From Mesorhabditis belari (Eukaryota > Nematoda > Chromadorea > Rhabditida > Rhabditidae), in contig CAUEEP010000755.1 of assembly GCA_958450365.1 (NCBI GenBank), positions 1,075,501 to 1,139,500 of the forward strand: a stretch of DNA of 64,000 bases, given 5' to 3'. This document shows positions 11,561 through 23,069 of this stretch, piece by piece. A program made the position numbers and the translations under genes. A model generated the notes under the pieces. It saw nothing but the letters and a program-made list of their open reading frames with translations. It searched no databases and was not told the origin of the DNA. How positions within the stretch are numbered: the stretch's first letter is position 1; every line of letters starts with the position of its first letter.

Positions 11561-11994
11561 GTTAATGGGAAAAAGTGGAGTGGCGATAACCGGCCTAGAA
11601 CCCTGCTTTCTGGCTCTCTGGCTATTTTCCAAAGCTCAAGTACACCAGAAAGAGTGTGTTTTTGTGGTTTCAAAACATAAAGTACACTTTGAAAATTTTT
11701 TGTAAGCCTAGATTCAATTGTATCCAAAGCCCAGCTTTGGGTACAATTGAACAATTGTTTTTCAACAGTTTTTGAAGGCATTTTTTGTCAAGTTTTGACT
11801 TAACAATGATGAATTCTGCTATTAAAACACAGCTTTCCATAGTTAATAAACAAGGAATTGTTCAAGAATTGTTGAGAATAATCAAGAGAAAGAGAGAAAT
11901 CAAGAGAGTTTCTTTTCAAAAAGCTTACAATGAATGGAATGGCCGCCCCAGCATCGGCTGATTTCCCGTTTTGGTGATTGGATCTAAAAATTGA

Positions 11995-12310
11995 GAAATT
12001 TCCACTGAAAAACTTCATTTTCCACAAAAATATCTTGTAATTTGTCATTTAAAGCATGCGATTTTGTGCTTAAATCAGGTCAGAATCCAAATCCAGAACT
12101 GATTCCTGACAGACCAGAGACCAGGAACAGGACTTGTGCTTAAATCAGGTCAGAATCCAAATCCAGAACTGATTCCTGACAGACCAGAGGCCAGGAACAG
12201 GACTTGCAACAAAGCCAAAAGATTTCTGGCCAAGTTTGAGAAATTTCCACTGAAAAACTTCATTTTCCACAAAAATATCTTGTAATTTGTCATTCAAAGC
12301 ATGCAATTTT
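11995..12310. repeat. Patchwork of duplicated segments
   Basis: The unit with CAGGTCAGAATCCAAATCC and ACTGATTCCTGACAGACC occurs at 12070-12135, 12138-12205 and again, with flank, at 13055-13165. The segment around GAAATTTCCACTGAAAAAC occurs at 11995-12058 and 12237-12303. Confidence 0.85.
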
Positions 12311-12706
12311 ACTTTTAAAAGTTTAAAAAAAGTGCGCTTGTTTAGAGAAAAGAAATGAAAAGAAAAAAAAGAGAAAAAATCGGTGCTGAACTCAGAGCAT
12401 GCGTTTTTTTGACGAGAAAAACCGTAAAATGATAAAATAACTAGTAAAATGACTGTATAAATAAGGTAAAACAATGAGTTTTCTATTAATTTACACCACA
12501 TTTTACAGCTTTTCAAAACGGCAGGCAAAAAGTGAGGGAAATATTTGCATTTTTTCTTGCTTAACCAAAAAGGTACTCTTGGCGGCGATGCGACCCCTTT
12601 GGGAAACAGCTGCACAATGAGAAGAGTCCTCGTTGTCTGCAAATGGAAGAAAAGAATAGTTATTTATTATATTTATCTCTTTATCTCTTTATTTCCCATT
12701 TTTCCC

Positions 12707-12813
12707 CTACTTTTGTTGCTCTTTTCCCTCGTAGTCCAACTCTTGAATGTTCTCTCGATTCTGTTGCCGTCGCTTGATTCGTTTCACGTCCTCTTCCGTG
12801 AAGTTCATCGGAT
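12707..12813 (-). CDS. Terminal exon of an unrecognised minus-strand gene
   Basis: After a GTTTCAG acceptor (phase 1) the frame encodes PMNFTEEDVKRIKRRQQ, then NRENIQELDYEG and a TAG stop: 34 residues, strongly charged and probably helical. Codon composition is protein-like and non-repetitive. The upstream exon is not certain; an ATG-containing candidate at about 13700-13750 (minus, MASFAHCKE before a GTAAAT donor) would join in phase and give a 44-residue protein, but this is speculative. I do not recognise the family. Confidence 0.55.
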
Positions 12814-12819
12814 CTGAAA

Positions 12820-12895
12820 CGGGAAGATCATCGGGAAGATCTTCGGGAAGATCATCGGAAAGATCTTCGGAAAGATCTTCGGAAAGATAATTCCT
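12820..12895. repeat. GGAAGATCATC short tandem array
   Basis: Several copies of GGGAAGATCTTC/GGAAGATCATC directly upstream of the 12707-12813 exon. Confidence 0.85.
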
Positions 12896-13288
12896 AGGCT
12901 AGGACTGAACTTGGCTTGATTTCTGACTAAGATTTATAATCAACGTCAAGACCAGAGACATCCCAGAATCTCAGGTCCAAACCTAGTTTTTGAATGGAAA
13001 GCCCGAAAAGCCAGACTCCAGAACTTGGCTTCTGATTCTGGCTCTAGCTTTTGGCTTAGTGCTTAAACCAGGCCAGAATCCAGATCCAGAACTGATTCCT
13101 GACAGACCAGAGACCAGGAAGAGGGCTTGCAACAAAGCCAAAAGATTTCTGGCCAAGATTTCTTATCAAAACCAAACCAAGACCAGAAGCCAGGCCTTGA
13201 TTTAGTCGAAGCCTCTAGCTCTGGATTCCAGTTTTAAATCCATTCATTCCTGATACTTGCAGCCAAATCCAGTGCTCAGTTAGAGGCT

Positions 13289-13556
13289 TGGATACTTGTT
13301 CTAAAGCTATTTCTAAAGCTGGTTCTAAAGCTGGTTCTAAAGCTAGTTCTAAAGCTATTTCTAAAACTGGTTCTAAAGCTGGTTTTAAAGCCATTTCTAA
13401 AGCTAGTTCTAAAGCCATTTCTAAAGCTATTTCGAAAGCTATTTCTAAAGCTAGTTCTAAAGCTAGTTCTAGAACTGGTTCTAAAGCTGGTTCTAAAGCT
13501 AGTTCTAAAACTGGTTCTAAAGCTAGTTCTAAAGTTAGTTCTAGAACTGGTAGCAT
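13289..13556. repeat. 12-bp TTCTAAAGCTGG array
   Basis: About 22 copies; the open frames through it (Ser/Lys/Ala/Gly or Leu/Glu repeats) are repeat translations. Confidence 0.95.
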
Positions 13557-14315
13557 TTAAAAATCAAGCTCAAAACCACGGACCATCATCAGGCTCTAAA
13601 TCCCCATGATGAAAGCATATCTCGGTGTGATGAGACATCTAAATACGAAAAATCATATAAAATTTGAAAAAAAAACGAAATTTGACCCATGAAAAGAATA
13701 GAATCCCAATGGGATCCAATTTACGCTCTTTGCAATGAGCGAATGAAGCCATTTGATGGCAAAAAAGAGCTGAGTTTCTTTTTTGGCAGAAAAACAAAAA
13801 AGTCGATTCGTTCTAATGAAACAAGCGAGGAAAGGGAAAAGGAAAAAAAAGAAAAAAAGAAAAGAAAAGGGAATAGGCTCATTTTTGTTGTATTTTAAGC
13901 TAGTCGTAGCTCAAATTTCGACCTCAAATCCCCTATTCTAGTGATTCTAGCGACCCAGTGATTTTTGTGAGAAGCTGAGTAAATCATTGAGCTAGATAGA
14001 GTGTGTTCCCAGCTCTAGTCAGCCTCTTTCACTTGACAAGTCTAGCCATACGTTGTGTACTTTGTGCTCATTCTTTCACTCAGAAACGCACCTCTTCTGG
14101 TGCATTTGAGTGTCGATTTTAACTAGTAAAACTCAAGTGATTATTGTACGCAAAAAATGTGCAAGTGCGCTTTTGATTTTTCAAAAATTTGAACCACAAA
14201 GCTCACCCTGTCAATCACTAAACGGAAAACGATTAAAATAAAATGCCCATAAGTTTTATGAGCTTAATTTGTTTCCTCTTTTTTTTTCAAAGGATTCTTA
14301 TCAATTTATTGAGTA

Positions 14316-15510
14316 TGAGTCAGTCATTTCTCTTGTGAAGTTTACTTTCGCTTTTTTTCCTTTCAAATTTTGAAATACCGGATTTTCTCTAATAGTAGTG
14401 AGCGTCGCCTAAATTCATCGTAATCTCGAGAACCGCTTATCAGAACCTATCGATGTGAGGTCGGAAAATGTAGCTGACGATGAGATCTAGTGGGGGATTT
14501 GAGGGTTGAGCTTCTGGGGAAGCTTGGGAACCGTAAAATGGCCACCAACTCGGCACCCGGCTCGCCCGGGTGCACTACTATTAGAGAAAATCCGGGATTG
14601 GCCAGATGGCCGTCCGGTTCATAGCGCATAAGACCTTCCCCCAAGATGACAACAAGCTTTATTAGATCATTAGAGGCGTCAAGTCTTTGCCTAGCTGACG
14701 ATGAGATCTAGTGGGGGATTAGAGGGTTGAGCTTCTGCAAAAGCTTGGAAACCGTCAAATAGTCATCAATTCGGCTGGATGCACTACTATTATAGAAAAT
14801 GCGGTATTGTCCAGATAGCCGTCCGGTTAGGAATCTTGTCTCTTACGCGAAAGGTCGAGGTTTCAAAAACGCTGGCAAGATAAAAATGTTTCTTTTTTGC
14901 AACGAAGTGCGTTTTTATTGTCCTTCTTTATAAAAACTTGATAGTGAAGGGTTTGTTTTTCAGAATCTCTTCCATAGTTCACTAACGAGGACTGTATTAT
15001 GTACACTTGAATGTTTTCTTCTTTCACAACATTATAATAGGGGTAACGACGGCCATAATTCCATAAAATTGTATGTTTAAACCTTTATTTCTTATTATGT
15101 TTACTTTTTGCTCGGCTCGCCAACCTAATAGTGAACGGTTTTTTTCAGAATCCCTTCCATAGTTCACTAACGAGGTTCGACTGTAAATCTAATAGTAGTG
15201 CTATCAGGGATTGATCAGGTATTGATAAGGTATTGATAAGGTATTGATAAGGTATTGATAAGGTATTGATAAGGGATTGAACAGGTATTGATCAGGTATT
15301 GATAAAGTATTGATTATCTGGGGTTATTTAGCAGTCCGGTTAGGAATCTTTTCTCTTACGCGAACCTAATAGTAGTACTGAGTCAGTCATTTCTCTTGTG
15401 AAGTTAGCTTTTACATTTTTTTTCCTTTAAAATTTTGAAATACCGGATTTTCTCTCATAGTAGTGCACCCTGAGCGTCGCCTAAATTCCTCGTAGTGCTA
15501 CTATTAGGTT
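14316..15510. repeat. Mosaic of dispersed repeat modules
   Basis: 14316-14430 recurs at 15377-15510 (AATACCGGATTTTCTCT and GAGCGTCGCCTAAATTC). The module with TGTAGCTGACGATGAG and TAGAAAATCCGGG types occurs at 14450-14600, 14690-14830, 21525-21680 and inverted at 29767-29930. 14617-14656 is a partial copy of the CATAAGACCTC MITE. 15210-15310 is a small GGTATTGATAA array. No gene seen between 13900 and 15600. Confidence 0.8.
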
Positions 15511-16319
15511 TACATTGCACAAGTTTACATAAAAAAATTGGTTTTAAAGATAAAAAAAAGCTCGAAAAGAATTGGGAATTTTGAAAGAAATATTCAAAAA
15601 GAAGAATTTCATGACTTTTATTTGAGAATTGATTAAAAACTTTTGACAATATGGTTTAGGAATATTGTTTGATACAAAAGTTTTGATTGGTAAACGTTAC
15701 GGAATTGAGTCTGAAGCTGGGAGATGATCAGATTGCCCCACTTTAGTGAAAGAGTGATCAGAGGCTAACCCACTCAGAAAGCAGATAATCCTTGCGAATC
15801 ATTGCATAGTTAATGCTTCGAAATTTGCAACTTGTTTAGGTGTTGTATAGTGAAAGAGTGAAAGAGCCATTCACGATTTGATCTGAATCAGAAAAACTGA
15901 ATTAGAATCAGAAAAAGTGAATTAGAATCTGAATTAGAATCTGAATTAGGATGTTCAAATGAATTTGGGGAATTGGAATAGATGAAATAGATGAAATAGA
16001 TGAAAGAAAAGATGAAAACTAAATGATTTCCGTTAGATTAAATGCCTTAGATCATGAAAAGATGAACAAAATCGATCTCGAAAAAGCGATTCAAGTAAAA
16101 TAACGAAAAATATCGTAAAAGAGAGTAACTCTCCTCTCAAATCCCAACTTGGTCACCGGTTTTTTTGACCTTGAGCCATCTTTTTCTTTCAAAAGAAAAA
16201 GGATCTTTTTCTGTCAAAAAAACGATCTTTTTTCTGTCAACAGAACAGATCAGAAAAACAATGGGAACTCAGGGTTATTTGGGATTTAGATGATCGAGAA
16301 TTTAACCAGAGATTCGATT

Positions 16320-16520
16320 GGGAACCTAGAGTGATCAGGGATTGAACAGGGATTGAGCAGGGATTGATCAGGGATTGATCAGGAATTGAACAGGGATTGA
16401 TCAGGGATTGAACAGGGATTGAACAGGGATTGATCAGGGATTGATCAGGCATTGAACAGGTATTGATCAGGGATTGAACAGGAATTGAACAGGGATTGAT
16501 CAGGGATTGATCAGGGATTG
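16320..16520. repeat. GGGATTGATCA array
   Basis: About 17 copies of an 11-bp unit, followed by a module (16530-16640, GTCTCTTACGCGAAAGGTC) that recurs at 14840-14910. Confidence 0.9.
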
Positions 16521-16679
16521 ATTATCTGGGGTTATTTAGCCGTCCGGTTAGGAATCTTGTCTCTTACGCGAAAGGTCGAGGCTTCAAACACGCTGGCAAG
16601 ATCAAAAATGTTTCTTTTTTTGCCCACGAAGTGCGTTTTTTTCTTTCACAACTTTTGAGTGATAGGCGTAATAAGGGTA

Positions 16680-17085
16680 ACGACGGTCGTAATGCCATAA
16701 CGTAATGCTATAAGTAATGCCATAACGTAATGCTACAACGTAATGCCATAACGTATAGCCATAACATAATGCCATAACGTAATGCTATAACGTACTGCCA
16801 TCACGTAATGCCATAACGTAATGCTATAACGTAATGCCATAACGTATAGCCATAACGTAATGCCATAACGCACTGCCATCACGTAATGCCATAACGTAAT
16901 GCTACAACGTAATGCCATAACGTATAGCCATAACGTACTGCCATAACGTAATGCTATAACGTAATGCCATAACCATGCCATAACATAATGCCATAACGTA
17001 ATGCTTTAACGTAATGCTATAACATAATGCTATAACGTAATGCCATAACCATGCCATAACGTAATGCCATAACGACGGTCGTAAT
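16680..17085. repeat. 13-bp ATGCCATAACGTA array
   Basis: About 30 degenerate copies; minus-strand frames through it encode Trp/Tyr/Val/Met repeats only. Confidence 0.95.
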
Positions 17086-17769
17086 GCCAAATTGTATGTT
17101 TAGACCATTGAACCAAGTGAACCAGTCCGAGACACTCGGTTCCTCATTTGCGTTGATTATCTGGGGTTATTTAGCTGTTAGTTATTAGAAAAATTTAGTT
17201 ATTAGAAATCTAATCTTTCGATTTTAACATTACTTTGTTCCAGATAAGAGTAAAAGATTTGAAAAATAGAAAAGCTGATCAAATACCTCATCAACAAGCT
17301 AGAATTTACTGTAGTTGTTGGGAAATTTTAAAATAAGCTACAAAAGTAGTGTTATACTACTTACTTTTTCCAGATAGAAGAGTAAAGGATTTGAAAAATT
17401 TGAAAAATAGAAAGCCCGATCATTTCAGGATCAATCGAAAAGTTAAAAGATTGTAAATGATTTAAAAATTTGGCCATTAAGCGTTTTTTTAAGTCAATGA
17501 GTCAAAAAAAGTGATTCTTATCTGGGGAACTCTTTTTTGAGCGTTGGGAAATTTTTTGGTGACTTTGACTAAGCAAAACAAGCCTTTTTTACTCCTTTTT
17601 CCTTTTCCTTGATAAAATATGCAAAGAGTTTCTTTTTTTCTGCTTTTCATCGTTACCTAAACATTGGAAATTGAAAGGTTTCAAGGAAATGATTTGAAAG
17701 AAATAGATTATTGCTTTGAGGTTTTGAAAGATTTGAGGAATTTGAAAGAATTTGATTTGAAGAAAATTT

Positions 17770-17915
17770 GACCATTCATTTTGAGCCTGAGCCTAAGCCA
17801 AAGCCTGAGCCTAAGCCTAAGCCTGAGCCTGAGCCTGAGCCTAAGCATAAGCCTGAGCCTGAGCCTAAGCCTGAGCCTGAGCCTGAGCCTAAGCCTAAGC
17901 CTGAGCCTGAGCCTA

Positions 17916-17950
<35 letters not shown>

Positions 17951-18015
17951 AAGCCTAAGCCTGAGCCTGTTTAGCTCAGGATTACAGATCAACAACGGTT
18001 ACGGGGTCGAGTATT
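17770..18015 (+). pseudogene. Copied intron-exon fragment of the sulfotransferase gene
   Basis: A (GAGCCTAAGCCT)n array is followed by TTTAGCTCAGGATTACAG and then ATCAACAACGGTTACGGGG, encoding INNGYGVEY before the homology stops. The same order (array, CTCAGGATTACAG acceptor, INNGFGVEY) occurs on the minus strand at 55472-55800, where it is the intact boundary of the sulfotransferase exon 55330-55472. This copy lacks the PAPS-binding motif, so it is a duplicated fragment. Confidence 0.8.
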
Positions 18016-18143
18016 TGAAAATTTGAAAGATTTGAAGGTTTTGAAAGATCTTGAAGAATTCAGTGCACCAGAAAGGATTCCTTTTTGAGAGGAGGCTAAA
18101 GTTTAAAAAATGTTATTCATTTTTGAGGTACTTGACATTTCAG

Positions 18144-18286
18144 GTCAAGAAAGGAATGGAAAGCAATTAAGAGAGTTGGAAGAAGTGGAAAGGAAGAAGG
18201 AGGAGGAGAGGAAGAGAAGAGAAGAGGAAGAGAAGAGGAAGAGAAGGGGAAGAAGTTTATGGATTAAGGAAAGAACTTTTAGATAA
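18144..18286 (+). CDS. Possible terminal exon encoding a charged coiled-coil segment
   Basis: After a GACATTTCAG acceptor the frame encodes QERNGKQLRELEEVERK followed by Glu/Arg/Lys-rich sequence and a TAA. It could be a true coiled-coil exon or purine-rich simple sequence read as protein; no upstream exon found. Confidence 0.3.
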
Positions 18287-18879
18287 GAAATGGACAAGAA
18301 CAAGGACAAGAAAGGATAAGGAAAGGGATAAGGATAAGGAAAAGACAAAATAAGGCCAGGAATTGGATAAGGAAAGAAGATTTTAACCATTTTAACCATT
18401 TAGTCAGTTTAGTTTTCTTCAAAAAGTCGTTTAGCTCAGGTGCGAAATGAATCAGAAAAAAGAGTGGTGAAAGAGTCGATTTTTCCAATAAAAGTCAGTG
18501 CTAGTTGCAGAAAAAGAATGAATTGGTCGATCCGATAAAAACAGGCGCGTCGGGGAAAGGGATCACTATGAGAGTTTAGGGCCTTTGACCCCCTCTTCAC
18601 CTCTTTCCTTTTATCTAACTTTCCTCCATTCCCTCTTCCTTTTCACTCCTTTCCCCTCGTCCATTTGTGGTTTTCTTTATGGCCAGCTCTGTATCGATGC
18701 TCTTTCCCAGACAAAAAACCCCTCTTTTCCCTCTTTTCCTCACAAAAATCATATTCAAAAAGACCCATTTGACTTTATTTTTTGTAATTGAAATTGTAAT
18801 TTGTATTTTTTGTAATAACTTTTAAATTCTATCTGATCTTTTGGCTAAATGCCTTTTATCTAAAGAATTTATACAGAGA

Positions 18880-19220
18880 TTGCAAAGAAACTTTGTCTAC
18901 TGAAATCAACTGCTGCTGTAGGCTACTGAAATCATATCAAATGAACTTTGTCTACTGAAATCAACTACTGCTGAAGGTTACTGAAATCATATCAGGGAAA
19001 CTTTGTCTATTGAAATCAACTGCTGCTGAAGGCTACTGAAATCATATCAAGGGAACTTTGTCTACTGAAATCAACTACTGCTGAAGGCTACTGAAATCAT
19101 ATCAAGGGAACTTTGTCTACTGAAATCAACTACTGCTGAAGGCTATTGAAATCATATCAACGAAACTTTGTCTACTGAAATCAACTGTTGCTGAAGGCTA
19201 TTCAAATCATATCAAATTCT
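18880..19220. repeat. 58-bp tandem repeat, about six copies
   Basis: Unit contains ACTTTGTCTACTGAAATCAA, TGCTGAAGGCTA and AATCATATCAA. Confidence 0.95.
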
Positions 19221-19499
19221 GATACCATGAGACTTATAAGTAAATCTCGAGAATTTTTCTTAACAGCCTTATTGCTTTAAACGTAAATAGAAATCTAAGA
19301 TAAACGTGAAACTAACACTGGCAGACAGCAGACAAAGTTGATAATGACAATCAAATGACTGACAATTCACTTCAGAACTCGGAAAATGATTCAAGGTTAG
19401 ATCTGAAAATTGAGAAAGAAAAACTAAACTTTGAGAATAATATGCGAAACGATTTTCGTTTCCATTTTTAGATGAAAAGAGACGAACCGACAAAGGACC

Positions 19500-19775
19500 A
19501 ATGGCCAATAGGAATTTCCTCAACAAAGAGGTCAACTTGAGAATTCCCCTGGGGATCTCATCTGCAATTTTTGGAAAAATCGAAGATAGCTTTGTATTTA
19601 TTTGTATTTGTGCAATCTATAGCATTTGAGCATTGAGATTTCGAAAGTTTTATCAAGTATCCGATCATTCATTCAATCTTTTTCTTATCCCATTCCAGTG
19701 CCAATAGGAATTTCCTCAACAAAGAGGTCAACTTGAAAATTCCCCTGGGGATCTCATCTGCAAATTTTTTGCCCA
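19500..19775. pseudogene. Copied 3' end of a 12-Cys gene inside a local duplication
   Basis: 19571-19705 matches 33271-33405 (last codons and downstream flank of the gene at 33390-34061), sharing TTGAGATTTCGAAAG and CCGATCATTCATTCAATC. It is inserted between two direct copies of a unit with AATAGGAATTTCCTCAAC and CCCCTGGGGATCTCATCTGC (19505-19570, 19703-19770). Confidence 0.75.
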
Positions 19776-20048
19776 TTTTTTGCCGACTTTTTTGAACTCT
19801 ATTTTACTGAAAAGGTAACTTTTATGGTTAATATGAAACTATCAAAAGTGAAAAGAGAAAAGCCTGTAAATGATTTCAAAATTTTGCTTTGAGAATGGGT
19901 TAGACTATCCCAGAGAAAGAACGCACAAAATTTACTCTGTGCATTTTATAAACAACTATTTATTTCACCAACCATAAAAAAGAATGAAAGAAATAGTTTT
20001 AGATTCGTTTGTTTATAATTAAACTTTTGATTGTAAGAAGAATTACAC

Positions 20049-20526
20049 TCAATTAAACCAATTTCTGATGTCTTCTTCCTCGCAGTCTTCGTCTCCTTCC
20101 TCGCAGTCTTCGTCTCCTTCCTCGCAGTCTTCGTCTCCTTCCCGCAGTCTCGTCTCCTTCCTCGAGTCTTCGTCTCCTTCCTCGCAGTCTTCGTCTCCTT
20201 CCTCGCAGTCTTCGTCTCCTTCCTCGCAGTCTTCGTCTCCTTCCTCGCAGTCTTCGTCTCCTTCCTCAGCGTCGTCGTCTTCTTCCTCAGCGTCGTCGTC
20301 TTCTTCCTCAGCGTCGTCGTCTTCTTCCTCGCAGTCTTCGTCTTCTTCCTCGCAGTCTTCGTCTTCTTCCTCGCCGTCCTCTTCGTGTGCTGCCGAAGGC
20401 TTCTGAAAAAAAGGGGGAATGTAGTAGGGAAAAAAAAGTAGTATAATGAAATGGCAAATGGTTTTACCTTTTTCGAGGGACCAGGCTGCTCCTCATCGGA
20501 AGTCGCTTCAGCTTCAGCGAATTTAC
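20049..20526 (-). CDS. Two 3' exons of an acidic-repeat protein gene
   Basis: Exon 20468-20526 encodes FAEAEATSDEEQPGPSKK up to a GTAAAAC donor. In the same phase, exon 20049-20402 starts after CTTTTTTTCAG with KPSAAHEEDGEEEDED, continues as a 7-residue tandem repeat (CEEGDED / AEEEDDD types, 21-bp unit) and ends in IRNWFN and a TGA. Three single-base losses within two adjacent units cancel, so the frame stays open for 118 codons. The plus-strand Ser-rich frame over the same DNA is a shadow. An acidic tail like this suits a nuclear/chaperone protein, but I cannot name it. The upstream exon border coincides with a MITE-associated repeat (20521 onward). Confidence 0.5.
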
Positions 20527-20881
20527 TGTGTGCATTTTATAAACAACTATTTCTTTCATCACCCATAAAAAAGAATGTCCGTTAAACAATGGTTCATAGC
20601 GCATAAGACCTCCCCCCAAGATGATAACAAGCTTTACCAACAATTTATAGTAAGTCTTCAAGTAGAAATTTCTTCTGAAAATGAACTGTGAGAATGAAAA
20701 TGAACTGTGAGAATGAAAATGAAAATTGACCAGCTTTTAAGTAAATCAATTCTATTATCTAAGAAAAAGGCGAACCTTTTCAAATAATCCTCTCCAGAAA
20801 TAGCAGTCGATAATAATATGATAACAGTAGACTCAAATCGTTCAACGGATTTCCGAGATGAGAATGCCCATTCAACAATGA

Positions 20882-20981
20882 TTCATAGCGCATAAGATCT
20901 CCTCCCAAGATGACAACAAGCTTTACCTGTGCCATCTCAGAACCTTTTGTCATCTTGGGGGGAGGTCTTATGCGCTATGAA
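20882..20981. mobile_element. Foldback MITE, complete copy
   Basis: TTCATAGCGCATAAGA at the left end is mirrored at the right (TCTTATGCGCTATGAA), arms about 36 bp, loop AGCTTTACCTGTGCC to CAGAACC. Partial copies: 14617-14656, 20577-20636, 40168-40230, 40793-40855, 46431-46462. Confidence 0.9.
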
Positions 20982-21070
20982 TCCCGTTTTTTGTTTTGTT
21001 GTTGTGATTCGGATTGGGAAAACTGCAAAAATTTATTTAGCTCACCAACCCACATACAAATAAATACATA

Positions 21071-21277
21071 TTAAAAAAAATTGGGCTCTATTGGCCGCGA
21101 GTCTTTGGATCGATGCTGGCAGTGGTGGAGGTGGAGAGTCCGAGGAAATCGTCCTCTTCCTCGTCCTCTTCCTCTTCTCTTTCTCTTCTCTTCCTCTTCC
21201 TCGTCCTCTTCCTCGTCCTCTTCCTCTTCCTTTTCCTCTTCCTTTTCCTCGTCATCTTCTGGCTGGCCGAATGGCTT
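21071..21277 (-). CDS. Acidic exon similar to the one at 20049-20402
   Basis: After a TTTCCAG acceptor it encodes KPFGQPEDDEEKEEE, more Glu/Asp, then KRKRRGRGRGRG and a tail ending at TAA. Like the exon downstream it begins cag/AAGCC and KP. It may be an alternative 3' exon or a paralogous fragment of the same gene. Simple-sequence origin cannot be excluded. Confidence 0.35.
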   Translation of the reverse strand, partial: KPFGQPEDDEEKEEEKEEEEDEEEDEEEEEKRKRRGRGRGRGRFPRTLHLHHCQHRSKDSRPIEPNFF

Positions 21278-21805
21278 CTGGAAAGCGAAAAGTGAGTAAG
21301 TGAGGAAATTGGATTGGATAATTATGTAGTTTAAAATGTAGCCCAAATTTCCCCGAGAACCATCGACCTGGGAAAAACTGTGTTCGGGAGATTGAAGCTG
21401 GTGAAGGGTATCAGGTAATTAGAGAATTTGTGGTACTTGTCGGTTTATAGACACTAGAAACAAGGAACTTATCAATTACATGAAAATAAAGTTTAAATTG
21501 TAGAAAATTATTATCGTATTTTCTCTAATAGTAATTCCTCGTAATCTCGAGAACCGTTTATCAGAACCTATCGATGTCGGGTCGGAAAATGTAGCTGACG
21601 ATAAGATCTAGTAGGGTATTTGAGTGTTGAGCTTCTGCGAAAGCTTGGAAACCGTCAAATAGTCACCAACTCTATATTTTGTATAGAAAGAAAAACAAAA
21701 AGGGAAAACTTTAAAGGAAAGCTGAGCTCTTGATTTTCTTGAGAAATTGTTGAAGAAGATTGAATCAGATGAAGTTGTTGGCCACATTAGGCTTAGGCTC
21801 TATTA

Positions 21806-23063
21806 TTAGGTTGGCAACTTAATAATGACGCGTCACTACTTAACATGTTTTTTAACATGTTTTCAAGCACCGTTTCTTCCCTCTTTTTTTGCATATATAC
21901 AAAGTAAAAGATGTCTGCATAAATAACATTTAGTGCTCCGAATTTCATCATTCGCTTTTTGGCAAAAAATGGAGGACAAAAAATTCCGTATTCGAGCTGT
22001 ATTGTTCTACGATTTTTAACAAGGAAAATCACCAGCTGAATCTCATCGCACGATCATCACTGTTTTTGGAGAGAAAAGTATAAACATTGGGCAATGTCAA
22101 CGATGGTTTCAAAGATTCCAAGGCGGCGATGAAAGCCTCGTAGACGAGCCACACCAAGGACATCCTCCAGAAGTGGTCGATGATGACTTGCTCGCCTTAA
22201 TTGAAGATTGCCCAACACTCACGGTTCGTGAGTTGGCAGAAATATTTTAAGTATCCCATACGACAATCGAAAACTATTTATACAAACTTGGGAAAAAGAA
22301 TCGTATTGGAAAATGAGTTCCTCACGAATTGACCCAAAGCAACAAAATGGCCCGTGTCAATGCCGCCTCAATTTTGCTACAAAAATGTAAATCAAACGAC
22401 TTTTTTCACAGGGTTTTGACTTCTGACGAAACGTGGATCAACTACGAGAACGTTAAACGCAAAAATCAATGGCTATCTGCTGGGCAGACCCCTTAAACCA
22501 CTCCCAAACCTGATATCCATGGGAAGAAGATAATGCTCTGTTGCTGGTGGAACTTCAAGGGATTGGTGCATTATGAAGTGCTGAAACCTGGCCAAATCGT
22601 CGATGCTGATCTTTATTCAAAGTAATTAATGAGAGTTAACGAGCCTTTGAAGAAATTGGGGCTCAAACCGGAGAGAGTCAGATTTTTACACGACAACGCA
22701 AAATCTCACACTGCAAAGATCACTTATAAGAAAATCGAGGAACTTGGCTGGAAAGTTTTGCCCCACGCGCCTTATTCACCTGATCTGGCTCCTTCAGATT
22801 ACTTTTTGTTTCGGTCGCTGAAGCACTTTTTGGAGGGAGGAAAGATCGATGATCATGCTCGGATCATAAAAACAGTGAATGACTACTTCGCCTCAAAAAC
22901 TCCCAAGTTCTTCGAGGATGGGATCCGGGATTTGCGCAGAAGATGGGAAGAAGTCATAGATACTAATGGAGAATACCTTTCGAATTGAAAGCTCTTCTTT
23001 TGTGTTTTTTTTAAAATAAATGATTTGTTACATAAACGCGTCATTATTAAGTTGCCAACCTAA
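21806..23063 (+). mobile_element. Complete mariner transposon
   Basis: 1258 bp with terminal inverted repeats TTAGGTTGGCAACTTAATAA / TTATTAAGTTGCCAACCTAA and TA target duplications (21804-21805, 23064-23065). The flanks (GGCTCTAT and CTTTCATATTT) are found joined, without the element and with one TA, at 49651-49668, giving an empty-site reference for its exact ends. Confidence 0.97.
21969..22988 (+). pseudogene. Mariner transposase, inactivated by five stops
   Basis: The frame is continuous for 339 residues, the usual mariner length, without frameshift, but has stops at codons 17, 94, 116, 176 and 219. The paired HTH region (CQRWFQRFQGGDESL, VSHTTIENYLYKLG) and the DD34D catalytic residues remain: Asp153 in TSDETW, Asp242 in LHDNAKSHT, Asp277 in YSPDLAPSDYF, with 34 residues between the last two. 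Substitution-type decay without indels suggests a moderately old copy. The TIRs are still matched, so it might be mobilised in trans. Confidence 0.96.
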
Positions 23064-23069
23064 TACTTT

